From the NCBI GenBank assembly GCA_041394705.1, contig JAWKHS010000007.1:1-64000 (forward strand): a DNA stretch of 64,000 nucleotides, in the 5' to 3' direction. Below, one piece after another: positions 43,822 through 57,044 of the stretch. This DNA is from Vicinamibacterales bacterium (GTDB lineage Bacteria; Acidobacteriota; Vicinamibacteria; Vicinamibacterales; UBA2999). How positions within the stretch are numbered: position 1 is the first letter of the stretch; each line of letters starts with the position of its first letter. A program made the translations under genes and the position numbers. A model generated the notes under the pieces. The model saw only the letters and a program-made list of their open reading frames with translations. It made no database searches and was not told where the DNA came from.

Positions 43822-43967
43822 GACACCCTCCTGCGGGAGCGGAAGAGACGACCGACGACTCGGGCTCCGGACGCGACGGCGTCGTCCAGAGGGCACCGAA
43901 GGGTAGTGCACGCCCTCCGCGGAGTCGAGCGACGAATCGCGTCGGCCCTCGGGAGTGACCTAAGTAC

Positions 43968-44630
43968 TCAGCGGCGGCGCGACAGCCCGCGCGCCGTCTT
44001 CGTCGTCGGCACCTCGGTGGCGAACTGAACGGTGACCACCACCGAACCCAGGCGCAGCGCGGCGCCTCCGGTCAGCCCGGTGGGCCCGGTCACGGGCGTG
44101 GCGCCGATCCAGGTGCCGTTCTTGCTGCCCAGGTCCTCGACCGTCGCGCGCTCGCCGGCGACGCGGATGGCCGCGTGATGCCTGGAGACGGTCGGAGAGT
44201 CGAAGACCACGACGTCGTGACCGGTGCGGCCCAGGATGTTGTCGCCCTCGCGCAGCCGGATCTCACGATGATCGTGGAGGAGGCGCCAGCCCGAGAACGG
44301 GCGCCGATCCGCCGACTCGCCGTCCGGCGCCGCGACGCCGACGAACGCGTATCCATACCCGTAGGCCGTGCGGATGTACTGCGGGCGTGCGGCGTCGTCG
44401 CCCAGCGCGGTGCGGAGATCGCGCACCACCGTGGCGAGCGTGTTCTCGCTCACGTACACGCCCGGCCACACGGCGGCCAGGATCTCGTCCTTGCTGAGCG
44501 CCCTGGGCCGCGCGTCGACGAGGGCCCGTAGCAGGTCGAAGGCCTTCGGCTGCAGGTGCACTTCGGCCTCACCCGAGAACAGCCGTCGCTGGGCCAGGTC
44601 CAGGACGAACGCTCCGAAGACGAGTCGCAT
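43968..44630 (-). CDS. Winged-helix DNA-binding regulator fused to an FHA domain
   Basis: 220 residues. Residues 1-97 form an OmpR/CadC-type winged helix (LQPKAFDLLRALVDARPRAL, ENTLATVVRDLRTALGD, IRTAYGYGYAFVG) with no receiver domain. Residues about 113-205 form an FHA domain with the phosphothreonine-binding residues G134-R135, S149-R150-H151 and N171-G172 (ILGRTGHDV, TVSRHHAAI, DLGSKNGTWIG). The FHA part would bind a phosphorylated protein, so its activity could be tied to Ser/Thr kinases such as the one at 46271-48988. ATG 44630 begins the winged helix directly. It lies 146 bases upstream of paralog C, a possible target. Confidence 0.88.
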   Translation of the reverse strand: MRLVFGAFVLDLAQRRLFSGEAEVHLQPKAFDLLRALVDARPRALSKDEILAAVWPGVYVSENTLATVVRDLRTALGDDAARPQYIRTAYGYGYAFVGVAAPDGESADRRPFSGWRLLHDHREIRLREGDNILGRTGHDVVVFDSPTVSRHHAAIRVAGERATVEDLGSKNGTWIGATPVTGPTGLTGGAALRLGSVVVTVQFATEVPTTKTARGLSRRR

Positions 44631-44731
44631 GCGGAACCCACGGCCGAGTATAGAGCCTGTCTCGCCGGGGACGAGCGCCGAGCGCGTCGAGGGAGGACTC
44701 GACGGCGGGAGAACTCCGACGATGAGCGCGG

Positions 44732-45703
44732 CTAGCGTCTTGCCGACAGGCCCTTCTGGCAGGCGCATCGCGCGATCCGGTTGCCGAGGCTGGCCCGGGG
44801 CTTGCCGCGCTCGGCGGCGGACTTGAGCACGCGAATCGACACGCCCGCCACGATCGCGCGATCCAGCACGTGCGTGTTGACGGCCGACACCGCCTTGGAG
44901 AACGACCCGAACACGTCGACGGTGTCGCTGATCGACCAGCCCAGGCCCCCACCCACGTTCACGAAGTTCTCGCGCGCCACGCGATCGTGATTCGCCCACA
45001 GCGACGGCGGCAGCGTCCGGTCCTGGCCGGGCGCGAAATCGAGACCCCCGTGCGTCACCTGCCCGTTCACCATGCCGAACACGCGCACGTCCGGCGTGAC
45101 GAAGTAGCCGCTCTCGAGCGAGAACAGGCTGCGGTTGTGGGAGTAGCCGACGAACTTCTCCTGGAACCCATAGCCGTAGCGCGCCTGCACGAACATCCCC
45201 GGGAGCGCGTCCAGGGTCAGGCCGGCAAAGGCGCCGACCTGCACCTCGTTGACCCGGCGTCCCGGGGCGGCGTGGGCGAAATACTCGTAGTCGTGGGACG
45301 GCGTGACCGTGGTGACGAAGGGCGTGATGACCGTCGTCCGCCGGTTGAGCAACGTGTACCGGACGTCCACGCGGATATCGGCTGCAGTGGTGTGATAGGC
45401 GCCGTTGTCGAGCTCTGTCGGGTGGGGCGGCGTGCCGAGCGAGGTGAACCGGACGCGCATCACGGGCAGTGACACCGACACCGCCAGGTTGTCACGCACT
45501 CCGTAGGTGACGTCGGCCAAAAGGCTCTCGCTGTTGATCCGGCCGTTGGGATCGCGAATGCCGTTGAGGTCGTGTTCACGCACGTACGAGTCCGAGAGGA
45601 CGAAGGAGACCGAGGTCTCGCCTTCGGGGGGCAGCCACGCTTGCGCCTCGGCGGATCCCGCCACGGCGGCACCGAGCACGAAGGCGAGAAGTGCACGGCG
45701 CAC
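44732..45703 (-). CDS. Predicted outer-membrane beta-barrel protein (transporter/MetA-like)
   Basis: 323 residues. Signal peptide 1-20 (AEA-Q). The mature chain alternates amphipathic strands and turns (SVSFVLSDSYVREHDLNG, LLADVTYGVRDNLAVSVSLP, VQARYGYGFQEKF, LGWSISDTVDVFGSFSKAVS), the pattern of small outer-membrane barrels related to the phenol-degradation MetA-like transporter family. The C-terminus is unusual: it ends in a basic tail with two Cys (ARCACQKG) and lacks a terminal Phe. It begins one base after the stop of the small exported protein gene, so the two are co-transcribed. Substrate unknown. Confidence 0.8.
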   Translation of the reverse strand: MRRALLAFVLGAAVAGSAEAQAWLPPEGETSVSFVLSDSYVREHDLNGIRDPNGRINSESLLADVTYGVRDNLAVSVSLPVMRVRFTSLGTPPHPTELDNGAYHTTAADIRVDVRYTLLNRRTTVITPFVTTVTPSHDYEYFAHAAPGRRVNEVQVGAFAGLTLDALPGMFVQARYGYGFQEKFVGYSHNRSLFSLESGYFVTPDVRVFGMVNGQVTHGGLDFAPGQDRTLPPSLWANHDRVARENFVNVGGGLGWSISDTVDVFGSFSKAVSAVNTHVLDRAIVAGVSIRVLKSAAERGKPRASLGNRIARCACQKGLSARR

Positions 45704-45704
45704 G

Positions 45705-46172
45705 TCACTTCCCCCCGCTCGCCTTCACCAGCCTGGGGCCGATCCGCGTCTTCATCGTGTCGTCGACCGTCTTCAGGAAGTTGATGGTCTCCCGGGTCAC
45801 CGGCAGGACGGAGGGCGGTGTCTGCAGGGTGCCTGCCAGCGCGGCCACGTCGCTCACCTGGGGCGCATCGACGACCACGACGTCGACGGCACGCTCCTCG
45901 AGCGCCCGGGCCAGCGCTTCCCGGTCCGTGACGACCGCCACCTGGTGTCCGGCACGTCGCAGCGCCTTGTCGAGCCCCTGCCGGCGCATTCCGGCGAGGT
46001 CGCCCCGCGCTGGCGTATAGAGGACCAGGCGGCCCGGATAGATCGCGGCGTAGACCCGCGAGAAGCGCGGTCCGCGACCCGCGCCCAGGAACTTGTCGCC
46101 GCAGGCCGCCAACCGCCCGACGTCGGCCAGCATCGATGCCGCCACGATCAGGACGAGTACCTGGTACTTCAT
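45705..46172 (-). CDS. Small exported protein, receiver-like fold, unknown function
   Basis: 155 residues. The N-terminus is hydrophobic and ends in LAAC (Cys24), which could be a lipobox, although Asp17 and Arg20 interrupt the hydrophobic core; export in some form is likely. The rest has alternating beta/alpha segments (RLVLYTP, then VAVVTDREALARAL, VDVVVVDAP, PPSVLPVT) reminiscent of a response-regulator receiver fold, but without a convincing acidic pocket. It is coupled to the barrel-protein gene (1-base gap). I do not recognise a family. The gene pair is downstream of the propeller kinase by 98 bases. Confidence 0.7.
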   Translation of the reverse strand: MKYQVLVLIVAASMLADVGRLAACGDKFLGAGRGPRFSRVYAAIYPGRLVLYTPARGDLAGMRRQGLDKALRRAGHQVAVVTDREALARALEERAVDVVVVDAPQVSDVAALAGTLQTPPSVLPVTRETINFLKTVDDTMKTRIGPRLVKASGGK

Positions 46173-46270
46173 GGGGACCCTCCGCGCCCACGTGCCGGGG
46201 TGGGGCGTGCAGGATTCTAGACGCGAATGGCCGGACGCGATCCTGGGAATCTGGTGGGCATTCGGCGGGG

Positions 46271-48988
<2,718 letters not shown>

Positions 48989-49042
48989 TCCCGAGGCGAT
49001 TGTATGCCACCGGCGGTGACGGCCTTGCGCCGCGCGGACGCC

Positions 49043-49840
49043 CTACGGCGCGGCAGCAGACGGCCGGCGCGCGGGCGCGACGACGATCGCCGCCATGCGT
49101 CCTGCCTTGTCCCCGTCCGCGCGAAACGACTCGAACACGGCCCGATGCGTCTTGGTGCACAGCCGCGCGACGTGGACGTTCGCCGGCGGGATTCCCGACG
49201 CCTCCAGCAGATCCCGCGTCGCCTTCCACAGGTCCAGTGTGAGGCGGCCGGCCGTGCGGGTGAACCAGCGGTCGAGGCGCTCGTCGGAATGCCCGGCCTG
49301 CCGGAACGCCGTCACCAACTCCGGGCCCACCGCGTAGCAGCAGGGCCCGATGGCGGGACCGACGGCCGCCTGCATCGACGCCGGATCCGCGCCGTACTCG
49401 CGCTGGAGCGCGCCGACGGCAGCGCCCACGACGTCGGCGGCCGTGCCGCGCCACCCCGCGTGAACGGCCGCGACCGCGCCTGTCGTTTGATCGGCGAGCA
49501 GCACGGGGACACAGTCCGCGGCCACCACCGCGACCGCGGTCCCGGGCGCGCGCGTGATGGCGGCATCCGCCTCGGGGACCGCCCCCTCCAGCGCCGGCCC
49601 CGAGACCACGCGCACCTGCGCGCCGTGCACCTGGCGCACCCGCTCGATCTGCCCCGGCTCGCAGCCAACCGACGCCGCCACGGCGGCCCAGGCCCGGCCG
49701 GCCCGCTCGCCGGGCTGCAACTGGAGTTGCCGGGTGGTGAACCCGTGGCGCACGACCGTGGCGAGCGCGTCGCAGGTCAGCATGGGGCCCCATGGCTCGT
49801 GGAGCCAGGAGAATCCGGTGGACGGCGTGGGTAAGGCCAT
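49043..49840 (-). CDS. pgeF: Peptidoglycan editing factor / laccase-domain protein (DUF152, YfiH/YlmD)
   Basis: 265 residues, full length. The conserved metal/active-site residues are visible: QVHGAQV (H72), VAADCVPVLLAD (C110) and AVHAGWRG (H127); GPCCYAVG is the conserved C-terminal motif. In E. coli YfiH removes mis-incorporated L-Ser from UDP-MurNAc intermediates; other members have been described as purine nucleoside phosphorylases or polyphenol oxidases. It stands between the propeller kinase and the divergent 114-aa gene, about 2.4 kb from the division cluster, which fits a role in peptidoglycan quality control. Confidence 0.92.
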   Translation of the reverse strand: MALPTPSTGFSWLHEPWGPMLTCDALATVVRHGFTTRQLQLQPGERAGRAWAAVAASVGCEPGQIERVRQVHGAQVRVVSGPALEGAVPEADAAITRAPGTAVAVVAADCVPVLLADQTTGAVAAVHAGWRGTAADVVGAAVGALQREYGADPASMQAAVGPAIGPCCYAVGPELVTAFRQAGHSDERLDRWFTRTAGRLTLDLWKATRDLLEASGIPPANVHVARLCTKTHRAVFESFRADGDKAGRMAAIVVAPARRPSAAAP

Positions 49841-50024
49841 GACGTATGAGCCGAGCCCGCTCCGCCGGCGGCAACCGCAGGAGACATCTCCCGCGCGCGG
49901 CCGGCGGCGGCGTTGCGCTCGCGCCGCCGATTATCGCGGAATTCGGCCCGAACCGCGACCTGGCAGGACGGTTGCTCCACAGACGGGCAGCCGTGGATCC
50001 ATCCCCCGCGGCGGGAGCGCAGTC

Positions 50025-50369
50025 ATGCTGGTCAAGATCACGCCGAACGACAAGGGCAGTCCCGTGGGCAAGCTGGCCGACGCCGAGTTGCACTTCACCG
50101 AGGGACCGCTGGCAGGCCTCAAGCTCCTGGGGTTCGCCGTCTGGGAGCGCCGGTCCGGCTCCGGCCGCAACGTCACCTTCCCCGCCCGGCAGTACTCGGT
50201 GAACGGCGAGCGCCGGAGTTACGCGCTTCTCAGGCCGCTGACGGACGTGAAAGCCCAGGATCACGTCCGGGATCTCGTGCTGAGCGCGTACGCCCGCTTC
50301 GAGGCCGAGGCCGTGCACGACACCACGGCGGAGCCTGCCGCCGACGGCGCCGGCTCGGCGTCCTGGTAG
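50025..50369 (+). CDS. Small protein, possibly SpoVG-like
   Basis: 114 residues from ATG 50025, with GGGAG about 9 bases upstream. The order of elements (VKITPN, KLADAELHF, LKLLGFAVWERR, RNVTFPARQYSVNGERRSYA, LLRPLTD, then a closing helix VRDLVLSAYARFEAEA) resembles the SpoVG fold, in which a variable strand pair is followed by a GLFVAMPSK-type hairpin and a C-terminal helix; here the hairpin is NVTFPARQYS. SpoVG proteins bind DNA or RNA. The similarity is by eye and weak, so unknown function is a fair alternative. It is divergent from pgeF and convergent with the radical SAM gene (6-base gap). Confidence 0.65.
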   Translation: MLVKITPNDKGSPVGKLADAELHFTEGPLAGLKLLGFAVWERRSGSGRNVTFPARQYSVNGERRSYALLRPLTDVKAQDHVRDLVLSAYARFEAEAVHDTTAEPAADGAGSASW

Positions 50370-50375
50370 CGCCGG

Positions 50376-52121
50376 CTACGACAGGACGGTCAGGAGCCGG
50401 GCGTTCTCCTGCTGCCGCTTCGGCGGCAGCGTCCACTCGGCCCGCTGCCCCTTCGCGAATTCCTGGCGGAAGAACGCGTGCTTCATGCCGCCGTCGATGA
50501 TGTCCCACGGGAGCACCCGGTCGCTCGAGCGGTCGCGCGAAATGTAGAAATCCGCGTCCACCTCGGCGTCCCGCACGGCCTGGCGCCACTGCCCCCCGTT
50601 CCGCTCCGCGGCTTCGATGGCGGGCGCCACGCGGCGGTCGCCCAGCGACAGCAGCGCCTGGTAGTAGGAATGCCGCTCGCTCTTGATGGAGAAGTACACG
50701 TGATCCAGGCCCTCGACGAGCGTGCGCAGCCGCTTCATCTTCCGCTCGATGTCCCGGGCATCGGCCATCGGCAGCCACTGGTAGGCGGTGCCGGGCTTCG
50801 GGACGAGGGGGTTCACGCTGCCGACGATCCGGCCCACCGTGCCGCGGGCCCTGGCGTGGGTCAGCATCAGGTCCCTGAGCTGCACCACCTGGTCGCGCAG
50901 GGCCACCAGATCCTCGTCGGTCTCGGTGGGCAGGCCGATCATGTAGTACAGCTTCAGGTTCTCGATGCCGCTCGAGAAGATCAGGGCCGCGCGATCGAGG
51001 ATCTCGTCGTTGGTGACGGTCTTGTTGATCACGCGGCGCAGGCGGTCGGATCCGGTCTCCGGCGCGATCGTCAGCGTGCGCTCGCCGCTGGCGCGCAGCA
51101 GCCCGACGATGGCCGGGGTCAGGTCGTCGAGTCGGAGGGAGGCAGGGCTGATCGAATAGCCCATCTCGCCGAGTCGGGCCAGCAGCCGCTCGATCTCCGG
51201 GTGATCGCAGAGCGCGATCGACACGAGCCCCACGCGGTTGGCATGGGCGCGCGCCGCCCCGGCCAGCTCCAGGATGCGATCGGCCGGAAACGCGCGCACC
51301 GGGAGGTAGTTGTAGCCGGCCCAGCAGAAGCGGCACAGGTTCGCGCACCCGCGCACCACCTCCACGAGAAAGCGCGAGCCGAACTCGGTGTCGGGCGTGA
51401 AGATGGACGTGCTCGGCGGGTCCACGGCGTCGGTGGTCTTCAGGGCCGCCTTCCGCACGGTGGCCGGCGCGCCCGTGCCCTCGCGCGGCACGTAGGCCTC
51501 GATCGTGCCGTCGGCGCCGTACTGCACGTCGTAGAACGCCGGCACGTAGAAACCGCGCCGGGACGCCAGCCGCACCAGGAGATCACGGCGGGAGGTGGCC
51601 TCTGCCACGGCCTCCAGCAAGGACGGCACCAGCACCTCGCCCTCGCCCGCCGCCACCACGTCGACGAACGGTGCCAGCGGCTCGGGATTCACGAAGGTCA
51701 CGGCGCCCCCGAGCACGACGAGGGGATGCCGGTGATCGCGGTCCTCGGCGCGCAGGGGCAGGCCGGCCAGCCGCAGCATCGTCAGCAGGTTCGTGTAGTC
51801 CCATTCGAACGACACCGAGAACGCCAGCACGTCCAGCTCATCCAGCCGCGTGCCCGACTCGATCGTCACGAGCCGGGCGTTCTGGTCCAGGAGCGTCCGA
51901 AGTTCCTGCTTCGGCGGCAGGAACACCCGCTCGCAGACGGTGTCCGGGTGCTGGTTGAACAGCCGGTACACGGTCTGGAAGCCGAGATTCGACATCCCGA
52001 CGAAGTAGGTGTTCGGGAACGCCAGGCCGACGCGCATGCGGTCCACGTGAGGCTTCTGGATGAAGCCCACTTCCCGCGACAGCGTCCGGCGGGCGGCCGC
52101 CCGTTGATCGATCGCGTGCAT
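50376..52121 (-). CDS. B12-binding-type radical SAM protein (TIGR03960-like)
   Basis: 581 residues. The N-terminal Rossmann-like domain contains VGLAFPNTYFVGMSNLGFQ and VLGGAVTFVNPEPLAPFVD. The radical SAM motif is RGCANLCRFCWAGYNYLPVR with Cys259, 263 and 266. This family is widespread and uncharacterised; it is often found fused or adjacent to a TIGR03936/DUF2344 protein and to ribosomal or RNase E/G-associated genes, and a tRNA or rRNA modification role has been guessed. Here the companion is absent and the gene follows ftsZ by 108 bases, so it might be read through from the division cluster. ATG 52121 gives the expected N-terminus. Confidence 0.88.
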   Translation of the reverse strand: MHAIDQRAAARRTLSREVGFIQKPHVDRMRVGLAFPNTYFVGMSNLGFQTVYRLFNQHPDTVCERVFLPPKQELRTLLDQNARLVTIESGTRLDELDVLAFSVSFEWDYTNLLTMLRLAGLPLRAEDRDHRHPLVVLGGAVTFVNPEPLAPFVDVVAAGEGEVLVPSLLEAVAEATSRRDLLVRLASRRGFYVPAFYDVQYGADGTIEAYVPREGTGAPATVRKAALKTTDAVDPPSTSIFTPDTEFGSRFLVEVVRGCANLCRFCWAGYNYLPVRAFPADRILELAGAARAHANRVGLVSIALCDHPEIERLLARLGEMGYSISPASLRLDDLTPAIVGLLRASGERTLTIAPETGSDRLRRVINKTVTNDEILDRAALIFSSGIENLKLYYMIGLPTETDEDLVALRDQVVQLRDLMLTHARARGTVGRIVGSVNPLVPKPGTAYQWLPMADARDIERKMKRLRTLVEGLDHVYFSIKSERHSYYQALLSLGDRRVAPAIEAAERNGGQWRQAVRDAEVDADFYISRDRSSDRVLPWDIIDGGMKHAFFRQEFAKGQRAEWTLPPKRQQENARLLTVLS

Positions 52122-52229
52122 CAGACGGGACGGGACGTCCCGCCTGCCAGTGTACTACCCAGGTCTCGCCGGCCCGAGCCCGCCCCCGGCGCCGCACCGG
52201 ACGGGCCGGCGCGACGGCCCGGGGGCCGC

Positions 52230-53515
<1,286 letters not shown>

Positions 53516-53516
<1 letters not shown>

Positions 53517-54748
53517 CAGAAGAACTCCTTGAAAACCGTTCGCAGCCGACTGACCATGCGGGTGAATGCGCCGCCGCCCGCGGCGGCGCCGTCGAGATGT
53601 CGGTGGCGATGGGCGTACAACACCAGCCCCAGCGCCGTCGCACACGAGGGGTTGCTCAGGTGGTCGGCGAGGCCCCCGACCCCCGCGGGCGCGCCCCGCC
53701 GGATCGGCAGGTCGAAGATCTGCTCCGCGATCTCGGACAGCCCGTCGAGCACCGCGCCGCCGCCCGTCAGCACCAGGCCGGAGTTCAGGGACTTCTCGTA
53801 CCCGGCCTTGCTGATCTCGTCCCACGCCAGGTGGAACAGCTCCTCGGCGCGTGGCTGCAGGATGTCCGACAGGATCCGCCGCGCCATGACGCGCGGCCGC
53901 CGGCCGCCCACGCTGGCCACCTCGATCGTCTCGTCCTCGTCCACCATGCCGGACAGCGCGCAGCCCGAGCGCCGCTTCACCTTCTCGGCCTCCGGAATCG
54001 GCGTGCGAAGCCCGACGGCGATGTCGTTGGTGAAGTGGTCGCCGCCCACGCCGATGACGGCCGTGTGCCACAGGGCGCCGCGCTCGAAGATCGCCAGGTC
54101 GGCCGTGCCGCCGCCCACGTCCAGCAGCGCCACGCCGAGCTCGCGCTCGTCCGGCGTCAGCACGGCCTCGGCGGCCGCGAGCTGGCCGATCACCATCTCC
54201 ACCACCTCGATCCCGGCTCGGTTCACGCACGCGATGAGGTTCTGGGTGGACGTGGTGGCGCCGGTCACGATGTGGACGTTCACCTCCAGCCGGGCGCCCT
54301 GCATCCCCACGGGCGCCCCGATGCCGTCCTGGTCGTCCACCACGAAGTCCTGCGGCAGCACGTGGAGCACTTCGCGGCCGGCCGGGAGCGACACGCCGCG
54401 CGCCGCGTCGAGGGCCCGGCGCACGTCGTCCCGCGTGATCTCGCGGTTCTTGCCGGCCACCGCCACCACGCCGCGGCTGTTGAAGCCCTTGATGTGGGGA
54501 CCGCTCACCGCGAGGTACGCGGATCCGATCTCCACACCGGCCATCAGCTCGGCTTCCTCCACCGACCGCTTGATCGACTCGACGGCGGCCTCGAGGTTCA
54601 CGACCACGCCGCGCTTGAGTCCCTTCGAGTCGGCCAGGCCGATGCCGATCACGTCGAGGCTGCCGTCATCCGACACCTCGCCGACCACGGTGCACACCTT
54701 CGAGGTGCCGATGTCGAGCCCGACGACGTACCGCTCGCTTCGTGCCAC
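53516..54748 (-). CDS. ftsA: Cell-division protein FtsA
   Basis: 410 residues. Actin-like ATPase that tethers FtsZ to the membrane. ATPase motifs: GLDIGTSKVC at the N-terminus, LLDVGGGTADLAIF, and LTGGGAVLDGL. The C-terminal MVSRLRTVFKEFF is an amphipathic, basic helix, the expected membrane-targeting sequence. The start is GTG 54748, sharing one base with the ftsQ stop (TAGTG). It lies directly upstream of ftsZ, as in most bacteria. Confidence 0.97.
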
Positions 54749-55623
54749 TAGCGTCCTCCCCCACGGCTGCCCGCCTCGCGCGACGCCGGCGCCGCCCCGC
54801 GGTCCTCCCGGCCCGGCCGCACGTACATCCGTTCACCAAAGCGCAGGTCCACGGTGTCCACCGCCGACATCCGGTCCTTGAGCGCCGTCGCCACGTCCAG
54901 GTAGTCCTGCAGGCGCGTGGCGAAGTCGCGGTCGCCGAGGCGCAGCTGCACCGTGTCGCCGTCGAGCAGCACCACGGCGTCCCGATCGTCGTGGACGTCG
55001 ATCTGCGACACCCGCGAGGCGATGCGCCCGTTCGACGCCACGTCGGCCAGCAGCCGGACCGCCAGGGCCGTCCGGGGGCCGTCCACGGTCGGCGGGCCGT
55101 CCTTGGCCGGCGCGCCGAGCCCATCGATGATCGGCAGGTCGAGATCCGCGTGGCTCGGTCCGTACGCGTCGATGACGACGCCCTGCCGGTCCACGAGGTA
55201 CAGGTCCCGGCCGAGCCGGGCGATCCCGATGGGCGTGCGCTCGCGGACCACTACGTCGATGGTGTTGGGCAGCACCCGGCGGACCACGGCGTCCTCGACC
55301 CACGGCGACGTCATGAGCCGGCGGCGCCAGTCGTCGAGACGCACGGCCAGGATGTTGCGGCCGTGCAGCTCGTCCAGGAGCGCCAGGGCCTCGCCGCGCG
55401 ACAGCCGCTCGGTGCCGTGCACGGCGACATTGGCGACCTGGAACGTCGGCGACTCGGTGACGAGCGTGACCAGGCGCCAGCCGGCCAGCGTCACCACCGT
55501 CAGGAGCGCCACGGCCTTCGTGGCGAGCTTCAGGCGGCGCCAGACGACGCCGCGGCGGCCCGTCGGCCGGACCTGCGCGCGGCGGAAGCGCTTGTCGGAG
55601 GGCAGGGGAAGCCCAAGCGTCAC
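54748..55623 (-). CDS. ftsQ: Cell-division protein FtsQ
   Basis: 291 residues. Short cytoplasmic basic N-terminus, a single TM helix at about 35-53 (KAVALLTVVTLAGW), then the POTRA domain (FQVANVAVHGTERLSRGEAL) and the FtsQ beta domain with SPWVEDAVVRRVLPNTIDVVV and RDFATRLQDY. It links early and late divisome proteins in the periplasm. GTG start overlapping the murC stop (GTGA). No murB or ddl gene is interposed between murC and ftsQ, although many clusters have them there. Confidence 0.92.
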   Translation of the reverse strand: MTLGLPLPSDKRFRRAQVRPTGRRGVVWRRLKLATKAVALLTVVTLAGWRLVTLVTESPTFQVANVAVHGTERLSRGEALALLDELHGRNILAVRLDDWRRRLMTSPWVEDAVVRRVLPNTIDVVVRERTPIGIARLGRDLYLVDRQGVVIDAYGPSHADLDLPIIDGLGAPAKDGPPTVDGPRTALAVRLLADVASNGRIASRVSQIDVHDDRDAVVLLDGDTVQLRLGDRDFATRLQDYLDVATALKDRMSAVDTVDLRFGERMYVRPGREDRGAAPASREAGSRGGGR

Positions 55624-57044
55624 GAGGCAGTCTCCGGGTAGCGGCGCGTCAACTCCTGGACGAGCGCCGGCGCCACGGCGCCGATCGATCCGGCGCCGAG
55701 CGTGATGACGAGGTCGCCCGGGCGGGCCAGGTCGGCCACGGTGCCGGCCAGCGCGTCGAGCCGCTTCACGACCGTGGACGGGTGCGCGCGCCGGCGGTTC
55801 ACGGCCTCCGCCAGCGCCTCCACCGTCACGCCGGGAATCGGCGCCTCGCTGGCGGCGTAGATGTCGGTCAGCACCACCTCGTCGGCCGAGGCGAGCACGG
55901 CGGCGAAGTCGGGCAGCAGTTGCGCGGTCCGCGAGTAGCGATGCGGCTGGAACGCCACGACGACGCGCGAAGGCGCCGCCGCGCGGGCGGCGTCCAGCAC
56001 GGCCGCGATCTCGGTCGGGTGATGGCCGTAGTCGTCCACGACGGTGATGCCGTGGACGGTGCCCCGGATCTGGAAGCGGCGCTCGGCGCCCGAGAACTCG
56101 CCGAGCGCGCCGGCGACGACGTCGAACGGCACCCCCAGCTCGAGGCCGACGGCCACCGCCGCGAGCGCATTCAGCACCGAGTGACGGCCCGGCACCTGCA
56201 GTTGGAGACGGCCGAGCGGCGTGGCCCGGGCCTGGCGGTCGCGGCGGTCGCGGGTCTCGACCGTGCAGGCGCTGCCGAAACCCTCGAGCGTGAGGTCCAC
56301 GGCGCGCACGAGGGCGTCGGCGCTGTCGATGCCGTAGGTGGTCACCCGGCGCGTCAGGCGCGGCAGCACGCGCGCCAGCTCGGGGTCGTCCGCGCAGGCC
56401 ACCACGGCGCCGTAGAACGGCACCTTGTTGGCGAAGTCCACGAACGCCTGCTGCAGATCGTCGAAGCCGCCGTACGCCTCCATGTGCTCGCGGTCGATGT
56501 TCGTGACCACGGCGACGGTGGGCGACAGCTTCAGGAACGACCGGTCGGACTCGTCGGCCTCGGCGACCATGTACTGGCCGTGGCCGAGCCTGGCGTTGCT
56601 CCCGAACGCGCTCAGGCGCCCGCCGATCACGGCGGTGGGATCCAGGCCGGCCCGTTCGAGCACCAGCGCCACCATCGACGTCGTGGAGGTCTTCCCGTGC
56701 GCGCCGGCGACGGCGATGCCGACACGGAGGCGCATCAGCTCGGCCAGCATCTCCGCGCGCGAGACCACCGGCACCCCGCGGCGGCGGGCCTCGAGGATCT
56801 CGGGGTTGTCGATCCTCACGGCCGAGGAGTAGACGACCACGTCGGCGTCGCCGAGGTTCGCCGCCTCGTGGCCCACCGCCGCCGTGACGCCCAGCGCCCG
56901 GAGGTGCTCGAGCGTGGCGGAGGCGGCCTGGTCCGATCCGGACACGGCGTAGCCGAGATTCGCCAGGAGCTCGGCGATGCCGCTCATCCCGATGCCCCCG
57001 ATGCCGACGAAGTGCACGTGCCGCGTGCGTCCGAGCACGATCAC
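55620..57044 (-). CDS. murC: UDP-N-acetylmuramate-L-alanine ligase
   Basis: 474 residues. It adds L-alanine to UDP-MurNAc with ATP in the cytoplasm. N-terminal UDP-binding motif VHFVGIGGIGMSGIAE, ATP loop AGAHGKTST (113-121), DESDRSFL, FSGAERRFQ and DDYGHHPTEI, all diagnostic of MurC. GTG start at 57044 overlapping the murG stop. Full length. Confidence 0.97.
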   Translation of the reverse strand: MIVLGRTRHVHFVGIGGIGMSGIAELLANLGYAVSGSDQAASATLEHLRALGVTAAVGHEAANLGDADVVVYSSAVRIDNPEILEARRRGVPVVSRAEMLAELMRLRVGIAVAGAHGKTSTTSMVALVLERAGLDPTAVIGGRLSAFGSNARLGHGQYMVAEADESDRSFLKLSPTVAVVTNIDREHMEAYGGFDDLQQAFVDFANKVPFYGAVVACADDPELARVLPRLTRRVTTYGIDSADALVRAVDLTLEGFGSACTVETRDRRDRQARATPLGRLQLQVPGRHSVLNALAAVAVGLELGVPFDVVAGALGEFSGAERRFQIRGTVHGITVVDDYGHHPTEIAAVLDAARAAAPSRVVVAFQPHRYSRTAQLLPDFAAVLASADEVVLTDIYAASEAPIPGVTVEALAEAVNRRRAHPSTVVKRLDALAGTVADLARPGDLVITLGAGSIGAVAPALVQELTRRYPETAS

